A DNA stretch of 64,000 nucleotides from Blautia sp. An81 (GCF_002161285.1 NZ_NFHH01000001.1:331981-395980); one strand, 5' to 3'; shown: positions 1 to 9,780, counted from the first letter of the stretch. A program made the numbers and translations. The notes: generated from the sequence alone by a model not told the origin.

Positions 1-2
1 CC

Positions 3-2086
3 TTGATGCAATCCTGTTATCTAATCGTAATCTGTTCAGAGAAAACAAAAGAATCTGCCTGGTGCATGGAAGAAATACGCTTCTTTAAAGAGATCCATCA
101 GGGAAAAACTGACCACATTTTAACGCTTCTGGTTTCTGGAGAGCCTGAAAATGTATTTCCCGATCTCCTCAGGCATGTAACACAGGAAATGGTCATGGAT
201 AACGGCGAGATCCTGGTGCAGGAGGAATACATTGAGCCGCTAAGTGCCGATATCAGAGCCGATACTTTGCATAAGAGCCTGAGAAAATTAAAAGTAGAAT
301 TTTTGCGCTTGGCCGCTCCTTTGCTAGACTGCGGTTTTGATGAGTTATATCAAAGACACAGACGGCGTAAGAAAAAGCGGATCATCCGTGCCTCACTTGT
401 CAGCACAGCAATCCTGGCCGGTATTTTTATCCTGGCTTCAGTGTCGGTTTTACGTGCCCGTTATCAGGATATTACGGAAAATGTATTAAAAATCCGTTCT
501 GAAATTCAAATGGACAATATGCTGAATGCCCTTCAAAGCATTAAGGAACTTAATGATACTTATCCCGGTCAGCCATATACAGAATATATCCAGGGCTGTT
601 AGAATCTGAATACTTAAAGGCAAATTACAGAGAGGCATTCTCTCAGCTTGGCACAATCGAAACAAATGGCAGACTTCTCGGGAAAACGCAGGACAGCAGC
701 TGTCTGTTTAGTGCGGCTGTGAAAGAAGATGGTATTTTTCATATAGAAATCTTTAACCGGTTACTCCAGCCTCTGGACAATTTTCTCCTGAAAGGAAACG
801 ATTATACAGAGGAGTGGTTCTTTTCAGAATATGTGTCAAAAGATAAGGTTCCTGAAATCGCCTATGATGCTGAAAGACAGCAAATCACCATATGCAGAAA
901 CGGACAGAATTATATTTACGGTTCAGATGGAGCGCTTTTAGAAGAAAAAGCTGCAGAAAACCTGGATGAAACGGAGAACTCAAAAGAAAAAGCAACCCTT
1001 ATTGCCTCCATCAGTGAAAATCCTTCAAACGGCCCCCTGTATATAGAATCTCCGGATGCCATATATTATCTGCAGGCTCAAAGTTCTGCAGAGCCGATAA
1101 ATCTTTTAAAGAACGCCTGCCTGGTACGTCACCCTTTAACATCCGGGAATCCAGAGATTTTATTTCCTGTTTCCGCTCCGGCTGACGGATATGCATTCAG
1201 TAAAATTTATATAACACCCGATAAGGCCTATGCTATCATCCTTGCAGAGCGAGGGATTTATTATACCAATATTTACGTCTATAATCTGGATAGCGGAAAA
1301 CAGTGTTTGTCTATATCTGAATTTCCGGGTACGGCGAGCATCAGCTTTGATTTTTATAGCAATTCCGGCCAGATTCTAATATATAGTGACAGTATTTTGA
1401 CCCGGGCAGTTCTCAGCGGTTTTACCATTCCCCATGATAACTCCTTGACCCATTATTCAGAATTTTCTTATGAATCCGCCTCTGGCCTAGCACCGGAATA
1501 TGTTTTTGACCAAGAATCTGGATTAGCGTATATTTTAGATCATGGCGAGGGAGGAAATCGAATATACGCCGTTACCTTAAAAGATATTTCTCTGTGTGAT
1601 CAATGGAAAAACTTGTCGGCAGTCCATCCGGACTTTGCTGCAAAAACAGAAGAAACTTATAATGAAAATGTAAGCCTTAAACCGGAGGATAATGACTTGA
1701 TAAAAAATCCATCATCTTTTTCGGAAGAAAGTATTTCCGAATATTCCCTGACCACAAATTTTTTTCAAATCGAAGCTACCGGCACTGTTCACCGCACAGG
1801 ACCTTCAGAAGCTGCATTTAGCGGCAGCGATATCGTTTTGAATGTTAAAGATTCCAACGGACAGCCATTGATACAATTCACTAATATGGATTTTGCTCAC
1901 CCTTATTATAACGAATCAGATGCTATCTTTGGCTTCATAAATTATAGAACAAATAAAGTTTGCGCAGCCTACAAATTGTACACTTATCAGGAATTAATTG
2001 ACTGTCTTTCTATTGTCGAGACATCTGATCTTTTAGAAGGAACAGGGAAAAACAGCTTCCCTGCCCTTCCCTGGAAAACACCGTAA
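3..2086 (+). pseudogene. TIR-domain membrane protein with C-terminal beta-propeller-like region, frameshifted and cut by window edge
   Basis: The first 199 residues visible (3-602) are the end of a TIR domain. The motif SAWCMEEI carries the glutamate that is catalytic in NAD-cleaving TIR domains (family knowledge). A basic stretch RHRRRKKKR and one membrane helix follow. The frame closes at a TAG at 600-602. A second frame is open from about 593 (reading LLESEYLKANY just past the stop) and continues to 2086, so the gene is split by one frameshift. The second part is about 490 residues of short beta-strand repeats rich in aromatic and acidic residues, like the WD40-type sensor regions of Firmicute TIR proteins. 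Its 3' end overlaps the convergent histidine kinase by about 77 bp. A sequencing error cannot be excluded. The true start lies outside the window. Confidence 0.7.
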
Positions 2087-2942
2087 TATAACCTTTCTCT
2101 TTCTGCAGGATAAGCTGGGCCAGATAAAGACCCAAACCGGTGCCTTCTTCCTGCTCCACCTGGTTGCCACGGTAAAAACGCTGAAAGATCTTATTGAAAT
2201 CCTTCTCCGGTATCCCCGGTCCCTGGTCCCGGATATTCACCTGTACATACATCTCCAGAGGCCGGACTTCTATTTTTACAGTGCTCCCGGCAGGAGAATA
2301 CTTCACTGCATTTTCCAGGATATTCCCCATAGCCTCGGCAGTCCATTTGGGATTATGCACCGGAAAGCACTCGGTAAAAGGCCCTGCCTCCAGCTCTATA
2401 TCCTTTTCTCTGGCCTGGGCATACACCCCGTTTATACTCTTGGCAATGGTCTCTCCCAGGGGAGCGGGACGGCTCTCAAAGGTCAAAATCCCCTGTTCCA
2501 GCCGGGAAGCCTTTACCAGATTTTTCATCAGCCACTGCATTTTCTCTGCCTGTTCCTGATTCCGTTTCAGAAATACTTCCTGTTCTTCTTTTGTAAGCTT
2601 TTCCTCCTTTAAAATTTCTGTGTTCAGGAGAATATTTGCCAGAGGAGTCTTTAACTGGTGGGAAAGATCAGAAAGAAGAGAAGCTATCTCTCCTTTCTCC
2701 TTTCCTGCCTTCTCCCGCTCCAGAGAAGACCGTCTCAGTACCCGGAACAGCTGGCTGAAAAGTTTGGATTCCATCTCCTCCTTACAGTCCTCATCACCTA
2801 AAAATCCTGTCTGTTCATAGGTCTGAAGTGCTCTGGAAAACCGCCTTAGTTCCCTTCGGTAATACAGCATCGTTCCCAGACAGCAGGCCAGACAGAGGAG
2901 GATACAGACGCCGCAGATTCCATATAAAATCCTCTCTGTCAT
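2010..2942 (-). CDS. Sensor histidine kinase (HisKA, one-helix membrane anchor)
   Basis: This is a two-component sensor kinase of about 310 residues. The N-terminus is one hydrophobic helix and then a short linker, with no clear extracellular sensor domain. The H-box SHQLKTPLANI gives the phosphorylated histidine near residue 95. The HATPase part shows NILENAVKYS (N box), DQGPGIP (G1) and GTGLGLYLA (G2). The start is set by the ATG that overlaps the TGA of the upstream response regulator, with GGAGGAG eight bases before it; the longer reading frame adds only five residues. Minimal kinases like this usually sense through a partner membrane protein, often a peptide transporter (family knowledge), but no transporter is adjacent here. 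Instead the pair follows a HelD-like helicase. Confidence 0.9.
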   Translation of the reverse strand: MTERILYGICGVCILLCLACCLGTMLYYRRELRRFSRALQTYEQTGFLGDEDCKEEMESKLFSQLFRVLRRSSLEREKAGKEKGEIASLLSDLSHQLKTPLANILLNTEILKEEKLTKEEQEVFLKRNQEQAEKMQWLMKNLVKASRLEQGILTFESRPAPLGETIAKSINGVYAQAREKDIELEAGPFTECFPVHNPKWTAEAMGNILENAVKYSPAGSTVKIEVRPLEMYVQVNIRDQGPGIPEKDFNKIFQRFYRGNQVEQEEGTGLGLYLAQLILQKEKGYITVFSREGQGSCFSLFLLKDQMSRQ

Positions 2943-3619
2943 GGCCGCTCCTCCCATATATAGCCGATTCCGTGAATGGTTTTAATAAATCTTGGTCTGG
3001 AGGGGTCTTCCTCGATTTTCTTTCTCAGCCTTCTGATATTTACCTGAAGGGTATTGGGATTTACAAACTTTCCTTCCCGGTCCCACACAGCTTCCAGGAT
3101 CTGATTCTGGGTCAGCACCTGGTTCTTATTTTCCAGGAAGTATTTCAGGATCTTGAACTCCGTCACACTACATTCCATTTCCTGCTGTGCCTTCCATACC
3201 TTGATCAGATCCGTGTCCATCACTATATCCCCGGAGCTTAAAATATGAGATTTCGCCTTTTCTCCTTTTCTTCCCAGAAGCTTTTCCAGGCGAAGCTTCA
3301 GAACCGCTACAGAAAAAGGCTTTGTCATATAGTCATCTGCCCCGCTGGACAATCCCATGATCTCATCTGTCTCCATATCTCTGGCCGTCAGCATGAGAAT
3401 GGGAACCTGGGAGCTTTCTCTGATCTTCCTGCACAGGTCATTGCCGTCCATATCCGGGAGATTCAGATCCAGCAGGATCCCCTGGGGAGCTTCCTGTAAA
3501 AAAAGCCGGTATCCCTCCTTTCCGTTCTGAGCCTGAAGAACTTCATAGCCTTCCTGGGCCAGAGAAAAGGCAAGGCCCTGGCGCAGACCCTGGTCATCTT
3601 CAATGATCAATACTTTCAT
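2939..3619 (-). CDS. OmpR/PhoB-family response regulator
   Basis: This 226-residue protein has a receiver domain (acidic pair IEDD near residue 8, phospho-acceptor aspartate in LLDLNLPDMDG near 51, conserved lysine in TKPF near 101). A winged-helix DNA-binding domain follows (TLQVNIRRLRKKIEEDP, then TIHGIGYIWEE at the C-terminus). It lies 12 bp after the helicase gene and its stop overlaps the kinase start (ATGA type), so helicase, regulator and kinase look like one operon. The ribosome site is GGGAGGAGAAA before the ATG. Its target promoter is not evident nearby. Confidence 0.93.
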   Translation of the reverse strand: MKVLIIEDDQGLRQGLAFSLAQEGYEVLQAQNGKEGYRLFLQEAPQGILLDLNLPDMDGNDLCRKIRESSQVPILMLTARDMETDEIMGLSSGADDYMTKPFSVAVLKLRLEKLLGRKGEKAKSHILSSGDIVMDTDLIKVWKAQQEMECSVTEFKILKYFLENKNQVLTQNQILEAVWDREGKFVNPNTLQVNIRRLRKKIEEDPSRPRFIKTIHGIGYIWEERP

Positions 3620-3631
3620 TTTCTCCTCCCT

Positions 3632-6600
3632 CTATACACCCAGTTTTTTATGCTGTCTTACTACCGTTTCATAATCTCCATAGATAAAATAATAATCTGC
3701 CTGGGCCTCTCCTTTTGTATATACATAAGTACCATACATGGGAATATCACAGCCCAGCACCGTATGTCCCGCTCCAATGCTGATGCCATATCCCTGATAA
3801 GAATAGATCAATGGCATACGCATCTTTTTCCCGCCAAAGCTGATATATCTGGCCTTATGACTTAAAGGTTCCTGGTTGCCTGCCAGGATACCTTTGGCAA
3901 AAATCTTTTCTTCTTTTGGCCATTGAAAATAGGCCCAGGTTCTGGAAATTCCATCCAGCTGCCGGGGAATCTCCGGATTTTCCTCCAGCAGTTTCCGCCC
4001 CTGTCTGTCAAAAAAAGTCAGGGCTCCTGTCTTCTTTCGGATCCTTACTATAAGCCTGTCTGTAGCAAGCTCCACCGTATCCTTTCCTGCCCTGGCGCTC
4101 CAGTTTACCCCGGTTTCCGGCTCACTGTCCCAGTAGCCCTGAGGGAATTTTCCCTCATTTTCCCTGACAAACTGAATCCGGATCACAGTCTCTCCCAGAG
4201 GCGTCAGCCGCAGAGTTCCATATGCTCCCTTTAGTGTCAGCCAGGCTCTGCTTTTCTTTACTTCTGTAATCTCCAGTTCCCTGGGATGTATCCTTTCCTG
4301 TATCATCAGATTCTTTAGGACCTGGGTATCCGGAATATCTCCGAAATGCCGTGGAGAAGGATTGACTGGAAGAGGTCTGGGTGCCTTCTGGATCAACCGG
4401 ATATCCTCTGCCGGTTTCTCCTGACACTCTTTTTCTTTGCGGGAAATCTCTGGGCTTTTTGCTCCTGCCTTCCTACTTTCTTCTGAGGTTCCTGCTCCAG
4501 CTGCATCCCTCTTTTTTAAAGCCGGAATCTTACTGGAAACATCTCCTTTGGGCTGTCCTTCCTTCTGTATTCTGTCTGTATCCCTGTCCTGTTTTTTCTC
4601 CGGATTTTTTTCTGTTTTTTGAGTTTTTCCTTCCAGGAATTCCATATGTTTTTCTCTGGATACTGGTTTTCCGATAAGCTCTGTTAGGTCTTCCCCATGA
4701 ACCACTGCCAACTCATGAAGGGCTCTGGTAGCCGCCACATAGAGCAGTTTTACATAGCCGTCTTCCCAGGGATATTTCTCCTTAGAGGGGTCATAGAGAA
4801 GCACTGCGTCAAACTCCAGTCCCTTGGTATATTCCACTGGAAGGACCATGATCCCTTCCCCGAATTCCGCTCTTTCCAGGTCGCTCTCTGCTAAAGAAAG
4901 ATGCTCTTTCAGACAGCCGCTGAGCCAGGAGGCTTCCTCCTGGTCCCGACAGATCACTCCAATAGTTTCATGGCCCTCTTTCTGCCAGTTCTGGAGAATT
5001 TTCACTGTCTCCCGGACCATTTCCTCCTTCCTGCAGGGAACCAGGGACACTTCTTTTCCATAGCGCTCCACAGGTTCTACAGGATATACCGGAAAGTTTC
5101 CATGACGGAGGATTTCCGTGGCAAATCTGGAAATTTCCACAGTATTCCGGTAGCTTTTCTTCAGTATCCCGAAGGTATCACGGGGGCCGGTAAGAAGCAG
5201 TTCCTGAAGCTCTTTCCAGTCATTCAGTCCCCAGCCGAAATGTATATTCTGGGAAACATCTCCCATAACCGTATAGGTACAGCCCCTCAGACAGTAGTCC
5301 AGGACTCCGTAGGCCATCATGCCGAAGTCCTGGGCCTCGTCGATGATCACATGGCTGGCTTCCCGGATGCCGTCTGTCTCTTTGATCCGTTTATAAATAT
5401 AGGCCAGAGCCCCCAGGTCGTACAGGTCAAATGCACTTTCCCGGAAAGGCGCTGTTTTCCCTTTTTCCTGCTGTGTCTGGAGGAACTCTCTATAAAAATC
5501 ATAGACAGATCCCTTCCAGTTTCTTCCGCCGAAATGTTTCCGGTAGGTCCGGAATAGTTCTTTTCTCTCTTCCAGTGTATAGATAGTTCCCACACAATTC
5601 AGTTCATTTTCCAGCTTTGCCATAAGAATTTTATTCAGCATACGGATCTTGCTCTGCATAGACATCAGAGGATTGTCTTTCAGATAATTTTCTATGGCTG
5701 TCCCGGACATGATCAGTCTCCTGCCTCTTTTCAGACGGATTTCTTCCCGGGGTATCTGCTGCCTTTCATATTCTCTGCAGAAGTTTTCCAGATCCCGGAA
5801 CCACTCCAGACTCCCCTTCAGGCAGCTGCTTTTGTCATTCTTATCTGCCGGAATGATCTGGTATTTCTCTCCGTCCCATTCTTCATAGAGCAGCCTTACA
5901 AAGAGCTGTTCCATCGTCATCTGGGACACCCCGTATACATCCAGATCCGGCAGGACACTGGTAATATAGTTCAGCAGTATACGGTTGCTTCCGATAATAT
6001 AAAAGTCCTCCGGACGAAAGGTCTCCTCATAATTATACAGAATATAAGAAATCCGGTGCATGGCCACTGTTGTCTTTCCGGAACCGGCCACACCCTGAAC
6101 GATCATATTGGTCTTTGGGGATTTACGGATGATCTGGTTCTGCTCTTTCTGTATCGTTGCAATGATCTCTCCCAGAACTGCTTTCTTGCTCTTTGCCAGG
6201 TATTTGTTCAGCAATTCGTCTGTAGCTACAATATCTGAATCATAAAAATCTTTTAAATGATCATTTTCAATCTCGTAGGTACGCTTCCGACGCAGGTCAA
6301 TGTTGTAGGTTCCATGCTCTTTTACCGTATAGCTGCATGGTCCCAGAGCGTTCTCATAATAGACAGAAGCCACCGGCGCTCTCCAGTCTATGACCAGGGG
6401 GTCTGTACTATCTTTGGTGATTCCCACTCTTCCCACATAATAGGACTCCTCCCAGGGGATCTTAGAATCTTTAAAATCGATCCGCCCGAAATAAGGTTTT
6501 TTTCTTGCCCGCTCATATCTCAGAAGCTCCCTCTGGCTCTCCCTTAACTGAGACTGGGTATTATGGAGAAGAGACAGCCCCTCCTTGTCCTTTGGTCCAT

Positions 6601-6760
6601 AGGTCTCTATCAAATCATGGATATCTTCAGACAGAGTCTGGATATTCTTTCTGGTCTTTTCAAGATTTTCCTGAGCTGTGTCCAGGATCAGGGCCAATTG
6701 TTTCTCTTCTGCTTCTCTGGACAGCCCTGGAACAGGGCGGAAAGTCTTCTTTTCATTCAT
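3632..6760 (-). CDS. helD: HelD-like UvrD-type helicase fused to a GH31 N-terminal-like beta-sandwich
   Basis: Residues 1 to about 690 match HelD, the ATPase that releases RNA polymerase from DNA: an N-terminal coiled coil (about 15-90), Walker A GVAGSGKT at about 223-230, DEAQDFG in Walker B position, and helicase motifs ending with VAATRALHEL. HelD proteins normally end near there (about 700-780 residues). Here a charged low-complexity linker (about 700-815) leads to about 215 more residues. These resemble the N-terminal mutarotase-like domain of GH31 alpha-glucosidases (TLRLTPLGETVIRIQF, then DRLIVRIRKKTGALTFFD, then ADYYFIYGDYETVVRQ). The protein stops exactly where the GH31 barrel would begin, so no catalytic glycosidase part is present. 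The start follows AGGAGACAACAGAT. It heads an operon with a response regulator and kinase. Confidence 0.85.
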   Translation of the reverse strand: MNEKKTFRPVPGLSREAEEKQLALILDTAQENLEKTRKNIQTLSEDIHDLIETYGPKDKEGLSLLHNTQSQLRESQRELLRYERARKKPYFGRIDFKDSKIPWEESYYVGRVGITKDSTDPLVIDWRAPVASVYYENALGPCSYTVKEHGTYNIDLRRKRTYEIENDHLKDFYDSDIVATDELLNKYLAKSKKAVLGEIIATIQKEQNQIIRKSPKTNMIVQGVAGSGKTTVAMHRISYILYNYEETFRPEDFYIIGSNRILLNYITSVLPDLDVYGVSQMTMEQLFVRLLYEEWDGEKYQIIPADKNDKSSCLKGSLEWFRDLENFCREYERQQIPREEIRLKRGRRLIMSGTAIENYLKDNPLMSMQSKIRMLNKILMAKLENELNCVGTIYTLEERKELFRTYRKHFGGRNWKGSVYDFYREFLQTQQEKGKTAPFRESAFDLYDLGALAYIYKRIKETDGIREASHVIIDEAQDFGMMAYGVLDYCLRGCTYTVMGDVSQNIHFGWGLNDWKELQELLLTGPRDTFGILKKSYRNTVEISRFATEILRHGNFPVYPVEPVERYGKEVSLVPCRKEEMVRETVKILQNWQKEGHETIGVICRDQEEASWLSGCLKEHLSLAESDLERAEFGEGIMVLPVEYTKGLEFDAVLLYDPSKEKYPWEDGYVKLLYVAATRALHELAVVHGEDLTELIGKPVSREKHMEFLEGKTQKTEKNPEKKQDRDTDRIQKEGQPKGDVSSKIPALKKRDAAGAGTSEESRKAGAKSPEISRKEKECQEKPAEDIRLIQKAPRPLPVNPSPRHFGDIPDTQVLKNLMIQERIHPRELEITEVKKSRAWLTLKGAYGTLRLTPLGETVIRIQFVRENEGKFPQGYWDSEPETGVNWSARAGKDTVELATDRLIVRIRKKTGALTFFDRQGRKLLEENPEIPRQLDGISRTWAYFQWPKEEKIFAKGILAGNQEPLSHKARYISFGGKKMRMPLIYSYQGYGISIGAGHTVLGCDIPMYGTYVYTKGEAQADYYFIYGDYETVVRQHKKLGV

Positions 6761-6890
6761 ATCTGTTGTCTCCTATTTTTTAGTATCATGCGCAGAAATC
6801 CAAGGGTTTTGTACTCTGAGGGTACCACCTTCCTGCATAAAATTCAATAGGCTTCTGTCAGCTCCCGTGTGTCTGGGCTGGCTTTGTAAA

Positions 6891-6991
6891 TTGAACTTTT
6901 CCTGTTTTTCTCATATTTATTTTGAACTTTTCATTTTTCTATTGAACTTTTAACTAAAATATACTATAATGCACTCAATCTATTGAACTTT
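6891..6991 (+). repeat. Four phased TTGAACTTT repeats
   Basis: The nonamer TTGAACTTT occurs at 6891-6899, 6922-6930, 6942-6950 and 6983-6991. The start-to-start distances are 31, 20 and 41 bp, close to 3, 2 and 4 DNA turns, so all copies face the same side of the helix. The third copy forms the -35 box and the fourth abuts the ribosome site of the XRE-aminotransferase gene. This fits an operator array for the XRE domain encoded just downstream; that assignment is an inference. Confidence 0.75.
6942..6970 (+). promoter_or_regulatory. Sigma-A-type promoter for the XRE-aminotransferase/MATE operon
   Basis: TTGAAC (6942-6947), a 17-bp spacer and a perfect TATAAT (6965-6970) precede the ATG at 7005 with GGAGG at 6993-6997. 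The -35 box is part of a TTGAACTTT repeat, so a protein bound to the repeats would block the polymerase. Confidence 0.8.
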
Positions 6992-7004
6992 CGGAGGAAA
7001 AACC

Positions 7005-8468
7005 ATGTTAAAGGGAACTTTTGCAGAGCGACTAAAGACGGCAATGGACCTTCAGGGCAAAAAGCAGGTGGACCTGGTCCACATAGCTTCTGAAAAAGGG
7101 GTCAAGCTGGGAAAAAGCCATATCAGCCAGTATGTAAATGGAAAGACCCTTCCCAGAGGAGATATTCTCCACTTTCTGGCGGAAACCCTCCAGGTAGATG
7201 AAGAATGGTTAATGGGAAAAGAAAAAGAAAATCAAACCTTGGGAGAAAGAGAAATGAGAGAATTCAAAAAATCATCAAAATTAGACAATGTATTATATGA
7301 CGTAAGAGGACCAGTAGTAGACGAAGCAGAGCGTATGGAAGACGCAGGCATGCATATCCTGAAACTGAATATCGGCAATCCTGCCCCCTTTGGTTTTAAG
7401 ACACCAGATGAAGTGATCTACGATATGCGCCGGCAGCTTACAGACTGCGAAGGCTACTCCTCTGCAAAGGGTCTGTTCTCTGCCAGAAAAGCCATTATGC
7501 AGTACGCCCAGCTAAAGAAAATCCCGAATTTATCTATAGAAGACATTTACACCGGAAACGGTGTCAGCGAACTGATCAATCTGAGTATGTCCGCCCTTCT
7601 GGACAATGGGGACGAAATCCTGATCCCTTCCCCGGACTATCCTTTGTGGACAGCCTGCGCTACTTTAGCCGGAGGAAAAGCCGTCCATTACATCTGCGAC
7701 GAACAGTCAGACTGGTATCCGGATATGGAAGATATCAAAAAGAAGATCACAGACCGGACAAAGGCCATAGTGATCATTAATCCTAACAATCCTACAGGTG
7801 CCCTGTATCCAAGAGAAGTCCTTCAGCAGATCGTGGATATTGCCAGAGAGCATCAGCTTATTATTTTCTCTGACGAGATTTATGACCGGCTGGTCATGGA
7901 CGGGGAAGAACATGTTTCCATCGCTTCCCTGGCTCCCGACCTGTTCTGCGTTACCTACAGCGGCCTGTCAAAGTCCCACATGATCGCCGGATTCCGTATC
8001 GGCTGGATGATCCTCAGCGGAAACAAAAAAATCGCAAAAGACTACATTGAAGGCATCAAAATGCTCTCCAATATGCGTCTCTGTTCTAACGTTCCCGCCC
8101 AGTCCATTGTTCAGACTGCTTTAGGCGGCCATCAGAGCGTAAATGACTATACCCTGCCGGGAGGAAGGATCTACGAGCAGCGGGAATTTATCTACAAGCA
8201 GCTTATAGACATTCCAGGAATCACCTGTGTAAAGCCCAAGGCAGCTTTCTACATCTTTCCTAAGATGGATGTGAAAAAGTTCAATATTCTGGATGATGAG
8301 AAATTTGCCCTGGATCTCCTCCGGGAGAAGAAAATCCTGGTAGTCCACGGAGGCGGATTCAACTGGCGCCAGCCAGATCATTTCCGCATCGTATATCTGC
8401 CCCGGGTCGAGGTCTTAAAAGAATCCATGGAAAAAATGGGCGATTTCTTCAGCTATTATCATCAGTAA
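7005..8468 (+). CDS. XRE-type regulator fused to PLP-dependent aminotransferase (AlaA-like)
   Basis: Residues 1-75 form an XRE/HTH DNA-binding domain (ERLKTAMDLQGKKQVDLVHIA, with ISQYVNGK in the recognition helix region). Residues from about 85 to the end form a class I aminotransferase with NPNNPTGALYP, SDEIYDRLVMDG and the PLP lysine in YSGLSKSHMIAGFRIGWM. The last motif resembles alanine-forming enzymes of the AlaA group. The two parts are joined in one continuous frame, giving 487 residues rather than about 400. Fusions of this kind are known in Clostridia. The DNA-binding part probably controls its own promoter through the repeats at 6891-6991, perhaps in response to PLP or amino acid. 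The MATE gene follows after 24 bp in the same operon. The substrate cannot be set from sequence alone. Confidence 0.92.
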   Translation: MLKGTFAERLKTAMDLQGKKQVDLVHIASEKGVKLGKSHISQYVNGKTLPRGDILHFLAETLQVDEEWLMGKEKENQTLGEREMREFKKSSKLDNVLYDVRGPVVDEAERMEDAGMHILKLNIGNPAPFGFKTPDEVIYDMRRQLTDCEGYSSAKGLFSARKAIMQYAQLKKIPNLSIEDIYTGNGVSELINLSMSALLDNGDEILIPSPDYPLWTACATLAGGKAVHYICDEQSDWYPDMEDIKKKITDRTKAIVIINPNNPTGALYPREVLQQIVDIAREHQLIIFSDEIYDRLVMDGEEHVSIASLAPDLFCVTYSGLSKSHMIAGFRIGWMILSGNKKIAKDYIEGIKMLSNMRLCSNVPAQSIVQTALGGHQSVNDYTLPGGRIYEQREFIYKQLIDIPGITCVKPKAAFYIFPKMDVKKFNILDDEKFALDLLREKKILVVHGGGFNWRQPDHFRIVYLPRVEVLKESMEKMGDFFSYYHQ

Positions 8469-8492
8469 AGGCTTTTTAGGAGACACAGACTG

Positions 8493-9776
8493 ATGAAAGA
8501 CCATAAAGAATTTTTTCAATATGTAATTCCCTCCATGCTGGCTTTCGCCCTGTCCGGAATCTACTCCATCGCCGACGGTTTCTTTGTGGGAAATGCTATG
8601 GGGGACAGCGCCCTGGCTGCCATTAACGTGGCCTATCCCCTCACCGCCTTTCTCCAGGCCACAGGCACCGGCATAGGCATGGGCGGAGCCGTAGAATACT
8701 CCATTGCCATGGGCAGCCAAAAGCCCAGAAGAAGCCGGGAATTTTTCAGCATGGCCCTTTTTCTCCTTCTGGGACTGGGGATTCTCTTTACTTTTCTGCT
8801 TATGGCTATAGGAGCTCCGGTGCTGAGACTTTTTGGAGCCACAGGAGAAATCTATACCCTGGGCAGAGAATATGTTTTCTTTATATCTCTGGGAGCTGTT
8901 TTTCAGGTTCTGGGCACTGGGCTGGTGCCTTTCATCCGGAATATGGGCGGCTCCGTAACAGCCATGGCGGCCATGATCGCAGGTTTTCTCACCAACATTG
9001 TCCTGGACTATCTCATGGTATGGCGTTTTCCCATGGGAATGACGGGGGCCGCCATTGCCACAGACATCGGCCAGGGAGTTACTTTCCTGGTGTGCCTGGG
9101 CTTTTTCCTGAGAAAAAAAGAAAAGCCTGTCTTCTCCTTTGGAAAGCATGCTTTTCTACTTATCAAAAAAATATTCCAGGTAGGGATTTCTCCCTTTGGA
9201 CTGACTTTTGCTCCCAACATCACGCTGATCCTGGTAAATAAAAGCGCCTCTGTTTTTGGAGGGGCCATGGCTGTAACCTGCTATGCTCCCGTAAGCTATA
9301 TATGCTGCGTGGTACAGCTCCTGCTCCAGGGAGTCAGCGATGGCTGCCAGCCTCTGTTAAGCCTTTCCTATGGTCAGGGGAAGGAAGAGAAGACCCTGCA
9401 GCTTCGGAATCTGGCCTACCGCTTTTCTTTCCTGGTCAGCCTGGTATGCGTAGTGCTGCTTTTTCTCCTCCGGGACCAGGCCGGAGCCCTTTTCGGCGCC
9501 TCCCGGTCAGTCACCATAGAGATCAGCCGGATCCTGCCGGTTTTCCTGGCAGGGTACCTCTTTGTGAGCATATCCAGAGTGACTACCTCTTACTTTTACG
9601 CCACTGGAAAGGACCTAAGGGCCTATACGCTGATCTACGGGGAGCCCGTGCTTCTGGCCCTGCTGCTTCTTTTTGTGCCTGCTCTGGCAAGTATCTGGGG
9701 AACCTGGGCCAGTGTGCCTCTGTCCCAGCTGTTAGCCATGATATTGGGAATTCTGTTTATACGTATAAAGTCATAA
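8493..9776 (+). CDS. MATE-family multidrug/metabolite efflux transporter
   Basis: This membrane protein of 427 residues is hydrophobic throughout and fits the 12-helix MATE fold. The N-terminal half shows the usual IPSMLAFALSGIYSIADGFFVG and the GTGIGMGGAVEYSIAMG segment, and the second half repeats the pattern. MATE proteins export drugs or metabolites using sodium or proton gradients (family knowledge). It sits 24 bp behind the XRE-aminotransferase and ahead of a strong terminator, so it probably shares that promoter. Its substrate is unknown; co-expression with an aminotransferase suggests an amino-acid-like compound, which is only an inference. Confidence 0.92.
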   Translation: MKDHKEFFQYVIPSMLAFALSGIYSIADGFFVGNAMGDSALAAINVAYPLTAFLQATGTGIGMGGAVEYSIAMGSQKPRRSREFFSMALFLLLGLGILFTFLLMAIGAPVLRLFGATGEIYTLGREYVFFISLGAVFQVLGTGLVPFIRNMGGSVTAMAAMIAGFLTNIVLDYLMVWRFPMGMTGAAIATDIGQGVTFLVCLGFFLRKKEKPVFSFGKHAFLLIKKIFQVGISPFGLTFAPNITLILVNKSASVFGGAMAVTCYAPVSYICCVVQLLLQGVSDGCQPLLSLSYGQGKEEKTLQLRNLAYRFSFLVSLVCVVLLFLLRDQAGALFGASRSVTIEISRILPVFLAGYLFVSISRVTTSYFYATGKDLRAYTLIYGEPVLLALLLLFVPALASIWGTWASVPLSQLLAMILGILFIRIKS

Positions 9777-9780
9777 CCCG

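Noticed and set aside
4901..5557. 218-codon plus-strand frame inside the helicase gene
   Set aside because: It is antisense to conserved helicase motifs and has no ribosome site or known domain.
8415..9149. 244-codon minus-strand frame
   Set aside because: It is antisense to the MATE transporter and the end of the aminotransferase, is of low complexity and has no domain.
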